Assembly (NCBI GenBank): GCA_963665085.2
Contig: CAXXXS010000001.1
Span: 1,612,001-1,676,000 of the forward strand
Reading direction: 5' to 3'
Source of the DNA: G963665085 sp963665085
Lineage (GTDB): Bacteria > Bacteroidota > Bacteroidia > Bacteroidales > JAAAOM01
DNA: 64,000 nucleotides
This document shows, piece after piece, positions 45,920 through 53,518 of the stretch. The first letter of the stretch is position 1. Every line of letters begins with the position of its first letter. The notes under the pieces are model-generated. The model was not told the DNA's origin. It did not search any database and saw only the letters and a program-made list of their open reading frames with translations. A program made the position numbers and the translations under genes.

Positions 45920-46360
45920 ATGAAAAATATTATAGTAATTATTCTACTGGCAATATTTTCTTCTATCAAGGTACAGGCTCAAATGGATGAGGCCCTTGTT
46001 AGAGAATGCGCCAAGAGTGTTGCTGGTGATGCAACTTATTTAAAAGATTTTGTTGTTGATTTAGGCCCTGCAGAAGCAGATGGCAGACCACCTCAGGCAA
46101 AATATTCGATGATATTACAGAAAAACAATGAGTATAATTTTACCATTTGTAATTCTGACACAAAACCAGGCAAAGGAGTAATTCAGCTTTTTGATACAAA
46201 CAGACTTCAGGGAAGTTCATTTATTGAAACTACAGGAAAAGACTTTGGAGGCTTTAATTTTAAATGCCAGAAGACGGGAGTCTACCATTTATGGATATTC
46301 TTTCAAAATGGTGAACCGGGATTAGCTGTTTCTATTGTCTCCTTTGTTGGAACGATGTAA
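45920..46360 (+). CDS. Secreted small beta-rich protein, copy B, 146 aa
   Basis: The signal peptide ends near KVQAQ. The mature protein is beta-rich (SMILQKNNEYNFTICNSD, then GVIQLFDTNRLQG, and a C-terminal GVYHLWIFFQNGE). It looks like a carbohydrate- or ligand-binding jelly-roll-like module, but I do not recognise the family. It is the last gene of the long operon; a strong terminator follows at 46387. Confidence 0.72.
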   Translation: MKNIIVIILLAIFSSIKVQAQMDEALVRECAKSVAGDATYLKDFVVDLGPAEADGRPPQAKYSMILQKNNEYNFTICNSDTKPGKGVIQLFDTNRLQGSSFIETTGKDFGGFNFKCQKTGVYHLWIFFQNGEPGLAVSIVSFVGTM

Positions 46361-46386
46361 AAAGAAAATTTCAAAAAAAAATATTT

Positions 46387-46415
46387 AAAACCTGTTTAAA
46401 CTTTAAGCAGGTTTT
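46387..46415 (+). terminator. Terminator of the 32390-46360 operon
   Basis: A 14-bp stem with one mismatch (46387-46400 against 46402-46415; core AAAACCTG/CAGGTTTT) is followed by TTTTTTGTTTTT on the + strand. Confidence 0.92.
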
Positions 46416-46463
46416 TTGTTTTTAACAGGAATGCATAATTCAGGAATTTTGAAGAATAAAAAA

Positions 46464-46490
46464 AGGTAGCCCCTTTGTTAAAGGCTACCC
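46464..46490 (-). terminator. Terminator of the translation operon after frr
   Basis: GGTAGCC pairs with GGCTACC, extended inside by CCTTT/AAAGG with a small bulge. On the minus strand it is followed by a run of seven T. It lies about 35 bp after the frr stop. Confidence 0.88.
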
Positions 46491-46524
46491 TCCCGATTGA
46501 CTTTAGTTAGTAGTTAGCAGAGTG

Positions 46525-47088
46525 TTATATTGTCATAATATCTTTTTCTTTAGCTTCTATTAAGGCATCAACTTTCTTAATAAACCTATCTGTTACCTCT
46601 TGAATAACAACTTCAGCATCTTTGGCAAGATCCTCAGATAAGCCATCTTTTTGTAACTTTTTTATTTCTTCATTCGCATCTCTACGTGCATTTCTCACAC
46701 TAACCTTTGCTTCTTCTCCCATTGATTTAACTTGTTTTGTTAAATCTTTTCTTCGTTCTTCTGTTAGTGGTGGAAAAACTAAACGAATTAACTCTCCATT
46801 ATTTATTGGAGTAATACCAATATTCGCATGTAAAATCGCTTTTTCAATAGGATCAATCATTTTTTTCTCCCATGGTTGGATAGCAATTGTTTTTGCGTCT
46901 GGAGTATTAATATTTGCAACTTGATTAAGTGGAGTATTTGTTCCGTAATAATCAACAAAGATTCCGTCTAGAATATGAATTGAGGCTTTCCCCGCTCTTA
47001 CTTTCCCTAGCTCAGCATCCAAGTGGCTTATCGCCTTTTCCATCTTTTCCTGGGAAACTTCTAAATTTAACTGAACTTCCTCTTGCAT
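46525..47088 (-). CDS. frr: Ribosome recycling factor, 187 aa
   Basis: RRF splits the post-termination ribosome with EF-G. The family helices are clear: LDAELGKVRAGKAS, NTPDAKTIAIQPWEK, IRLVFPPLTEERRKDL and the late SVRNARRDANEEIKKL. Length is normal. It is the last gene of the leftward run and ends at the terminator at 46464. Confidence 0.97.
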   Translation of the reverse strand: MQEEVQLNLEVSQEKMEKAISHLDAELGKVRAGKASIHILDGIFVDYYGTNTPLNQVANINTPDAKTIAIQPWEKKMIDPIEKAILHANIGITPINNGELIRLVFPPLTEERRKDLTKQVKSMGEEAKVSVRNARRDANEEIKKLQKDGLSEDLAKDAEVVIQEVTDRFIKKVDALIEAKEKDIMTI

Positions 47089-47132
47089 CCTTAGGAATTA
47101 ATTAATTATAATTTAAAACTTCGCTAATATAT

Positions 47133-47843
47133 TTAATTTTTAATTAATGTCCCAACTTTTTCCGAAGAAATCAATCGGTTGAGTTCCCCATTTTTATTCA
47201 TATTAAATACTATGATTGGGAGGTTATTTTCTTTACACATTGCAAATGCTGTTTGATCCATTATTTTCAACCCCTTATTTAAAGCTTCATCAAAGGTCAA
47301 TTCATCAAATTTAGTTGCTGTTAGATCCTTTTCCGGGTCTGCGGTATAAACGCCGTCTACACGGGTCCCTTTTAGTACAATATCAGCTTCTATTTCTATA
47401 CCACGCAATGTTGCTGCAGTATCTGTTGTAAAATATGGATTCCCGGTGCCAAATGTAAAAATTACTACTTCTTTTTTCTTTAGAGCATCGATTGCCTTTT
47501 GTTTTGAATACCTCTCCCCGACAGGTTCCATATTAATCGCTGTAATAACTTTAGTAGGGACATTAATATTCTCAAGGGCAGATTGTATTGCTAAACCATT
47601 AATAACAGTGGCTAACATACCCATATAATCTCCTTTAACCCTATCAAAGCCTGATGCTGCTCCAGACATCCCACGAAAAATATTTCCACCACCTATAACA
47701 ACACCAACTTCAACGCCTTTTTCAACTATCTCTTTTATTTGAACAACATATTCATTCAATCTTTCAGGGTCAATCCCATATTGTTGGTTACCCATTAAAG
47801 CTTCTCCACTAAGTTTTAAAAGTATTCTATTGTATTTTACCAT
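47133..47843 (-). CDS. pyrH: UMP kinase, 236 aa
   Basis: UMP kinase makes UDP for pyrimidine nucleotide supply. Motifs: RILLKLSGEALMG, VIGGGNIFRG, MEPVGERYS, FTFGTGNPYFTTDTAA and KGTRVDGVYTADP. Length is normal for the bacterial hexameric type. It starts after a bidirectional terminator that separates it from tsf, and is followed by frr, the common order in Bacteroidota. Confidence 0.97.
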   Translation of the reverse strand: MVKYNRILLKLSGEALMGNQQYGIDPERLNEYVVQIKEIVEKGVEVGVVIGGGNIFRGMSGAASGFDRVKGDYMGMLATVINGLAIQSALENINVPTKVITAINMEPVGERYSKQKAIDALKKKEVVIFTFGTGNPYFTTDTAATLRGIEIEADIVLKGTRVDGVYTADPEKDLTATKFDELTFDEALNKGLKIMDQTAFAMCKENNLPIIVFNMNKNGELNRLISSEKVGTLIKN

Positions 47844-47880
47844 TGTGCTAATAGTTTTATTATTGTTTATTAAAAATAAA

Positions 47881-47909
47881 AAAAGAGGGTCATATGACCC
47901 TCTTTTTTG
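47881..47909 (-). terminator. Bidirectional terminator between tsf and pyrH
   Basis: A perfect palindrome AGAGGGTCATATGACCCTCT (47884-47903) is flanked by A and T runs, so it can work on both strands. It lies 26 bp after the tsf stop and suggests partial attenuation before pyrH-frr. Confidence 0.9.
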
Positions 47910-47934
47910 TAAAGTATTTTTTAAAAAATATTTT

Positions 47935-48762
47935 TTACGCAGTTAAACTGAAACGTTTGAATCCAGTTACTTTAACATCTTTATCTGCTTGTTGTAAATA
48001 TTCTTTTACGGTCATTTTTGATTCTTTAATAAAATCTTGGTTTACAAGAGTACTATCTTTAAAGAACTTATTTAATTTACCCTCTGCAATTTTATCAAGG
48101 ATTTGTTCAGGTTTACCTTCCTGACGAGCTTGTTCTCTTCCTATCTCTTTTTCTTTTTCTTTTACATCTTCAGGAACATCATCTTTATCAACTGCAACAG
48201 GGTTCATTGCTGCTACTTGCATTGCAACATCTTTTGCAATAGCATCATCAATTTCTTTTGAGAAACCCACTAATGTAGCTAACTTATTTCCCGGGTGGAT
48301 ATAATTAATAACTTTCTCTGCAGCGATAAACTCAAATGCTGATAAATCCAGTTTTTCACCTATTACACCAACTTGTTCTGTTACTTTATCCTCAACTGTT
48401 TTACCTTCCATTGGTAAAGCTTTTAATGCAGCAAGATCAGCTGGTTTACTCTCTAATGCAAGATCCAAAATACTTTCTGCGAAAGAAATAAAATCCTGGT
48501 TTTTTGCTACGAAGTCTGTTTCGCAATTTAAAACTACTAAAGCACCGAATTTACTGTCTCCAGTTGTTTTTGCAAGAGCAACACCTTCACTAGCTTCACG
48601 GTCTGCTCTCTTATTTGCAAGAGCCTGACCTTTTTTACGTATAATTTCAACTGCTTTTTCAAAATCACCATCTGCTTCAGAAAGTGCTTTTTTACAATCC
48701 ATCATACCTGCGCCGGTAGCTTTTCTTAATTTGCTAACATCAGCAGCACTAATTTGACCCAT
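47935..48762 (-). CDS. tsf: Elongation factor Ts, 275 aa
   Basis: EF-Ts recharges EF-Tu with GTP. The N-terminal motif VSKLRKATGAGMMDCKKAL is diagnostic, followed by GALVVLNCETDFVAKN and the C-terminal half with MQVAAMNPVAV. Length is normal. It begins 25 bp after rpsB on the minus strand. Confidence 0.97.
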   Translation of the reverse strand: MGQISAADVSKLRKATGAGMMDCKKALSEADGDFEKAVEIIRKKGQALANKRADREASEGVALAKTTGDSKFGALVVLNCETDFVAKNQDFISFAESILDLALESKPADLAALKALPMEGKTVEDKVTEQVGVIGEKLDLSAFEFIAAEKVINYIHPGNKLATLVGFSKEIDDAIAKDVAMQVAAMNPVAVDKDDVPEDVKEKEKEIGREQARQEGKPEQILDKIAEGKLNKFFKDSTLVNQDFIKESKMTVKEYLQQADKDVKVTGFKRFSLTA

Positions 48763-48787
48763 GATTAATTTTTTTTCAGATTATATA

Positions 48788-49612
48788 TTAATTACCTTCT
48801 TCTTCTTCGTTTCTTGCTGGCTCTTTAGCTACAGATTTTTTAGCCCTTGCAGGTCTTCTTTTTCCCTCTCCTTCTCCAGCATTTCCTCTATCTTTCTTTT
48901 CAGAAGCATCTTTTTCTTTTTCTAATTTTCTCTGCTGAAGCCCTTCTTCGATATTTTTACAAACGAGATCAATAATTAAAGCAATTGATTTTGATGCATC
49001 GTCGTTTGCAGGAATTGGGAAATCGATGTTGCTAGGATCTGAGTTTGTATCAACCATAGCAAAAACTGGAATATTTAACCTATTAGCCTCACGGACTGCA
49101 ATGTATTCTTTATGAACATCGACAACAAAAAGTGCAGCAGGTAATCTTGTTAAATCAGAAATGCTACCAAGCGTTTTGTCTAATTTAGCGCGTTGACGGC
49201 CAATTTGAAGTTTTTCTCTTTTTGATAAGACATCGAATGTTCCATCAACTTCCATCTTATCAATAGAAGCCATTTTCTTAACAGCTTTTCTAATTGTAGG
49301 GAAGTTTGTTAACATTCCACCAGGCCAACGTTCAGTAACGTAAGGCATTCCTGTCTGTTTAACACGATCAGCAACGATATCTTTTGCCTGTTTTTTAGTA
49401 GCTACAAAAAGTATTTTTCTGCCTGATTTTGCTATTTGCTTTAATGCATTTGCTGCTTCTTCAAGCTTCGCATTAGTTTTATGCAAATCGATGATGTGGA
49501 TTCCATTTTGCTCCATTACGATATAAGGAGCCATCTGTGGATTCCATTTTCTTTTTAGGTGTCCAAAATGCACACCTGCTTCTAGTAATTCTTTAAATGT
49601 TGTAATTGCCAT
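48788..49612 (-). CDS. rpsB: 30S ribosomal protein S2, 274 aa
   Basis: The core is typical: LLEAGVHFGHLKRKWNP, TERWPGGMLTNFPTI and GIPV-like NIPVFAMVDTNSDP. The C-terminal tail of about 40 residues is Lys/Glu-rich (EKDASEKKDRGNAGEGEGK), as often seen in Bacteroidota. A structured leader at 49649-49690 lies between rpsI and this gene. Confidence 0.97.
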   Translation of the reverse strand: MAITTFKELLEAGVHFGHLKRKWNPQMAPYIVMEQNGIHIIDLHKTNAKLEEAANALKQIAKSGRKILFVATKKQAKDIVADRVKQTGMPYVTERWPGGMLTNFPTIRKAVKKMASIDKMEVDGTFDVLSKREKLQIGRQRAKLDKTLGSISDLTRLPAALFVVDVHKEYIAVREANRLNIPVFAMVDTNSDPSNIDFPIPANDDASKSIALIIDLVCKNIEEGLQQRKLEKEKDASEKKDRGNAGEGEGKRRPARAKKSVAKEPARNEEEEGN

Positions 49613-49648
49613 TTTAAATTATTTAAATTGTTTACATTCACGATTGTC

Positions 49649-49690
49649 AATTGGCAAGTAGTCTTTGTAAAACAAAGAGTCTTACCAATT
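49649..49690 (-). ncRNA. Structured leader or spacer hairpin upstream of rpsB
   Basis: A long imperfect hairpin is visible: AATTGG (49649-49654) with CCAATT (49685-49690), inner CAAG/CTT and a tip CTTTGT-AAA-ACAAAG. There is no T run after it on the minus strand, so it is not a simple terminator. It sits between rpsI and rpsB, where autogenous S2 leaders are found in other phyla. The similarity to any named leader is not established. Confidence 0.45.
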
Positions 49691-49722
49691 TGGATACTAA
49701 ACAACCGATGGCAGTGTAGCGA

Positions 49723-50109
49723 TTAACGCTTACTGAACTGGAATCTTTTACGTGCTTTTGGTCTACCTGGCTTCTTACGTTCTACAACTCTTGGGTCTCT
49801 GGTTAGAAGACCATTAGACTTAAGAACTGGTCTAGCCTCTGGATCCATTTTTATCATTGCACGGGAAATAGCTAAACGTAAAGCTTCAGCTTGTCCTTTG
49901 ATTCCGCCTCCATACAAATTAACTTTGATATCGAATTTACCTTCTTGCTCAGTTAACAGTAGAGGTTGTTTAACTATATATTGTAATGTTTCGAATGGGA
50001 AATATTCGGTATAATCTTTATTATTGATAGTAATTTGACCTTTCCCGCTGTTTACATATATTCTTGCTACAGCAGCTTTACGTCTTCCTAATGTATTTAC
50101 TACTTCCAT
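49723..50109 (-). CDS. rpsI: 30S ribosomal protein S9, 128 aa
   Basis: Motifs: NTLGRRKAAVARIYV, GGGIKGQAEALRLAISRA and the conserved C-terminus RKKPGRPKARKRFQFSKR. Length is normal. It begins four bases after rplM. Confidence 0.98.
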   Translation of the reverse strand: MEVVNTLGRRKAAVARIYVNSGKGQITINNKDYTEYFPFETLQYIVKQPLLLTEQEGKFDIKVNLYGGGIKGQAEALRLAISRAMIKMDPEARPVLKSNGLLTRDPRVVERKKPGRPKARKRFQFSKR

Positions 50110-50112
50110 ATC

Positions 50113-50568
50113 TTATTTAATTGTATTCAAATTAACTTCGCGTGGTTTTTGTGCATCGTGTGGATGCTCTGCAGTAGCATAAACATGAAGGTTTTTCATG
50201 ATTGCACGGCTTAACCTGTTTCTTGGCATCATCCCTTTTACTGATTTTTCAATCACATCAGTAGGTTTTTTGTTTAACAACTCTGCTGGATTTGTTACCC
50301 TTTGTCCACCAGGATATCCAGTATGCCTTAGATATTGCTTATCTGTAAGCTTGTTTCCTGTTAATTTAACTTTATCAGCATTGATAATAATTACATTATC
50401 TCCACAATCAACATGAGGAGTGTAACTTGTCTTGTATTTTCCACGAAGCATTTTAGCAACAACAGATGAAAGACGACCTAAAACTTGATCCCTTGCATCA
50501 ATTACTACCCATTCCTTGTTTACAGTCTCTTTGTTTGCCGATACTGTTTTATAACTCAATGTATTCAC
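50113..50568 (-). CDS. rplM: 50S ribosomal protein L13, 151 aa
   Basis: Motifs: VVIDARDQVLGRLSSVVAKML, then HVDCGDNVIIINADKV, YLRHTGYPGG and MMPRNRLSRAIMKNLHVY. Length is normal. It is the first gene of the leftward run; a good promoter lies at 50596-50628. Confidence 0.98.
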   Translation of the reverse strand: MNTLSYKTVSANKETVNKEWVVIDARDQVLGRLSSVVAKMLRGKYKTSYTPHVDCGDNVIIINADKVKLTGNKLTDKQYLRHTGYPGGQRVTNPAELLNKKPTDVIEKSVKGMMPRNRLSRAIMKNLHVYATAEHPHDAQKPREVNLNTIK

Positions 50569-50595
50569 TTTCTTTCAATTAATTAATTTGAAATA

Positions 50596-50628
50596 CAAAT
50601 ATACCACCCGAATTTTAACGGGTTGCAA
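50596..50628 (-). promoter_or_regulatory. Promoter of the rplM operon
   Basis: On the minus strand TTG (50626-50628) is followed after 22 bp by TATATTTG (50596-50603), a good Bacteroidota promoter, with the rplM ATG 27 bp downstream. A short CCCG/CGGG hairpin lies in the spacer. Confidence 0.65.
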
Positions 50629-50879
50629 AAATACAACTATTTTTCTTTTCGCCATAAAAATATTAACAATTTATTCAGGTTTTTATTTTTTTTTAATCTA
50701 AATGTGCATGTTAATATTATGATAGCATTAGTTAGTCTTAGCCTTGAGTGGATATGCGGTTCTTTTTTAGGCTACACAAATTTAAGGATAAAAAGTATTT
50801 ATATTTTAAGAATATTACCTAACGTGTAATTATTATTAAAAATTCTATAAACAGATTCTCTACATGTAAGGTTATGTAA
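50629..50879. other. AT-rich intergenic region with nothing recognised
   Basis: A small open frame at 50623-50829 has no family likeness and a random hydrophobic composition. I see no element beyond the rplM promoter just before it. Confidence 0.4.
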
Positions 50880-51638
50880 TTAATCTACTCTCTTATTAAA
50901 CCGCTTAATCCCAAAGCCTTTATAAGCTACTCCCAGATTCCATTCAAAATACCCATTATCCAAATCAGGATGGACAGTCTCATAATCTACAAAGCCATAG
51001 CCAAAAGTCGCAAACACAGATATATACTCATAACCTTTTATTTTGAAATACTTATTCAAAGTAGTTCCGATAATTAATCCGCCTGTTTTATTAAAAGAAA
51101 ATTCCTGGTTTATTTCATCTTCATTAATAACAAGGAAAGATGTGCGATTATATCCTAGATATGGCTCTAAGGAGATACGTTTTTCAAAATCAAAAGAATA
51201 ACCAACATAATAATCAAGCCTGATATTATTTAGCCTGGCTGTTGTTGGTAATATTTGTCCATTAAAGTTTATCTCCTTTTTAGGGTCAATCGACCAGGGT
51301 TTAAACCTAAACCCGAAATTGAACCTGTTTGAAGCAAAAATAAAATTAAAATTTGGCCCTCCATGCTGCCCAATCCAGTTTGTTGTTTTGTCTCCGTAAT
51401 AATAATTGGATACTGCAAATTCAATTCGAAATCCGACATTCGAACGTGTTCGACATTGTATTATTTTGTAAGGGCTCAGGTTTAAACTATCTGTTTTTTC
51501 AGGATTATATATTTTGGAGATATAAGGTTGTACAATGAAAGTATCTGTTGAGCAGATTATCTCTGGATTCCATTTTTGTCCAAATGAAATGGAATTAATA
51601 AAAGTTGCCACTAAAATAATTAGAAATAGTTGCTTCAT
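50880..51638 (-). CDS. Secreted, probable outer-membrane beta-barrel protein, 252 aa
   Basis: The signal peptide is MKQLFLIILVATFINSISFG. The mature protein has alternating aromatic/hydrophobic strands (RLDYYVGYSFDF, ISVFATFGYGFVDY) and ends in a strand-like sequence (GIKRFNKRVD). It looks like a small barrel. No function is recognisable. It stands alone. Confidence 0.7.
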   Translation of the reverse strand: MKQLFLIILVATFINSISFGQKWNPEIICSTDTFIVQPYISKIYNPEKTDSLNLSPYKIIQCRTRSNVGFRIEFAVSNYYYGDKTTNWIGQHGGPNFNFIFASNRFNFGFRFKPWSIDPKKEINFNGQILPTTARLNNIRLDYYVGYSFDFEKRISLEPYLGYNRTSFLVINEDEINQEFSFNKTGGLIIGTTLNKYFKIKGYEYISVFATFGYGFVDYETVHPDLDNGYFEWNLGVAYKGFGIKRFNKRVD

Positions 51639-51833
51639 TGCATGTAGTATAAGCTTTTTGTAAAGCTATTATATAAATTCATCAATTACTTATATGAATA
51701 TTAAAACATCAATTCTACACCTAGTTTTTGGATTGAAGTTACATAATGAAAAAGCTAAGTTGTATATTTTTCTCAGCTAGAAAAAGAGAGTAGAAAGAAC
51801 GAAACGAGGCTGCTCGAATATTCCATCAACTTG

Positions 51834-52265
51834 TCATTCATTTTTCCCAAATCTATATCTCAATCCCCAAGATCCCTGGAATATCAAATCAGTGTCGGTA
51901 TCCAGTGTTGGTTGAAGTTCAATGTGCAATGAAAACCTGTCAAATTTTTCTATCGGGGCAAACTGAACACCAATGGGTAGAACAAATCCGTTGAAATAAT
52001 TAACATTCACTCCTAAACCCAGATATACATTATGATTCTCCTTTTTTACAATATTAAAACATGCTACTAATTCAGGTGTTAAATCATGTATCGTTGTATT
52101 ACTATATATTCTTAATTCACTCCAAAATCTATCACTAAAATTGTATCCCATTCCAATCTTTGAGAGAGAAGAAGCGTAATATGAAACACTTAATTGAGAA
52201 AAACCGGTTTTACTAAACAATGCTACTACAGAAACAAGCATTAATATTCTAATCAATCGTGTCAT
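51834..52265 (-). CDS. Small outer-membrane beta-barrel-like protein, 143 aa
   Basis: The signal peptide ends near KTGFSQ. The body has short amphipathic strands (NVYLGLGVNVNYF, SLHIELQPTLD) and ends GSWGLRYRFG, a typical barrel C-terminal strand. Function unknown. Confidence 0.68.
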   Translation of the reverse strand: MTRLIRILMLVSVVALFSKTGFSQLSVSYYASSLSKIGMGYNFSDRFWSELRIYSNTTIHDLTPELVACFNIVKKENHNVYLGLGVNVNYFNGFVLPIGVQFAPIEKFDRFSLHIELQPTLDTDTDLIFQGSWGLRYRFGKNE

Positions 52266-52377
52266 AGTTTTTGTTTTTTAATTTATAATATTTATCTGTG
52301 AATTTTTATTGTGATGCTGTTAATCTCAATTAACGTAACCAGCTTGTAGTTATTAAACAAGGCAATATGTTGAGTAT

Positions 52378-52629
52378 TTATCTTATATCCCTGTTTTTAT
52401 TTTCGATATTATACCATTGAACAATTCCTGAAATTAAGCCTCCTAAAAATCCTCCTATTAACATCCCAATAGCTGAAGATGAAATAAATCTACTTAAATA
52501 AAATTCCTTGTCAATAATCATGGTTACTAATGAACTGAATAGTGACATTAATATTCCAAATAATATAGCATAGATAATAATAAATTTTGTTTTACCTATT
52601 TTTCTAATTTGTGGCCAGTATTTATCCAT
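52378..52629 (-). CDS. Small membrane protein, 83 aa
   Basis: Two membrane helices (about 15-40 and 50-72; SAIGMLIGGFLGGLISGIV) span most of the chain. The N-terminus is basic and begins MDKYWPQIRKIGK. Family not recognised. It is followed by a gap of about 240 bp with nothing I can name. Confidence 0.6.
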   Translation of the reverse strand: MDKYWPQIRKIGKTKFIIIYAILFGILMSLFSSLVTMIIDKEFYLSRFISSSAIGMLIGGFLGGLISGIVQWYNIENKNRDIR

Positions 52630-52868
52630 ATGACTTTTTTTTAATTCTACTTACTCATTATCAGTTTATAGGATGCCAATCTTTGGTTCAAAAATCAAAA
52701 TATACACGAATCCACTTTAATCATGCTCTGCTAAAATTTCACTTCATAATAACCAATAATAATTATTGTCTACATACATAGACTGTTACAAACAGTCTAT
52801 TAAAATTCGGCGTAAATCTGCTTTCACAAATCTACACCGAAAGAGGGACTTTCATATCGTATTTTAAG

Positions 52869-53518
52869 TTATAATTCTATTTTTCTTTTTGGAATATAAA
52901 AATCATCTTTGGTAAGATTACATTTTTCTGCGATCCGTTTACAATAGGCTAAACGTCCGGCATTTTGATTATGAGAATCTGAACCAAACGTAAATTTTAA
53001 TCCTTGTTCTTTAGCTTTTTTTATGAATTCCTCATGTGGTGTGTGTGCCATATCATTTATTTCAATAGCGATATTTCTTTTCTTTGCAGCTGTAATAATT
53101 TGATTCATACGTTCCTCTGTCCATAATGAATAATAATCACGGGCAATGCATACTGGTAAAAAAAAGTGGCCATCCAAATATAGTCAGTGATTCGTTTTCA
53201 AGTATTTCCATGGTATAATCAATATATCGTTTCATAAACTCATCCGTATCTTCCACGTAGGTATCAAAATTCCAAATCTTTAATATTTCTCCATTTCCCA
53301 TTGGAACTCTTTGGGGATCCATTAATATATAATTAATCTGGTCTAATAATTCTGATGAAAAGTTTTTTGACCATCCAAGTTCAATCGGCTGTAAACCAAT
53401 ATAGACAGGGAATTTACGTAACGCATCTATATATTTTTTAAATCGTCATCATTTTTTATCGCCCATGAAGCCGGGTGCTCAACAATTCCAAATTGAACAT
53501 CTCTTTTTTTTGCTATAC
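52869..53518 (-). pseudogene. 3' part of a PHP-domain metal-dependent hydrolase gene, interrupted by an IS and two frameshifts
   Basis: Reading from the IS edge toward 52869, the product continues AKKRDVQFGIVEHPASW, then DALRKFPVYIGLQPIEL, MEILENESLTIFGWPLF and the late FTFGSDSHNQNAGRLAYC, where SDSH is a PHP metal ligand. Two homopolymer lesions break the frame: a short T run near 53434-53439 (one base missing) and the A8 run at 53158-53165 (one base extra). Both are typical of gene decay or of sequencing error in homopolymers. The 5' part lies beyond the IS at 55182-55346. Confidence 0.85.
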
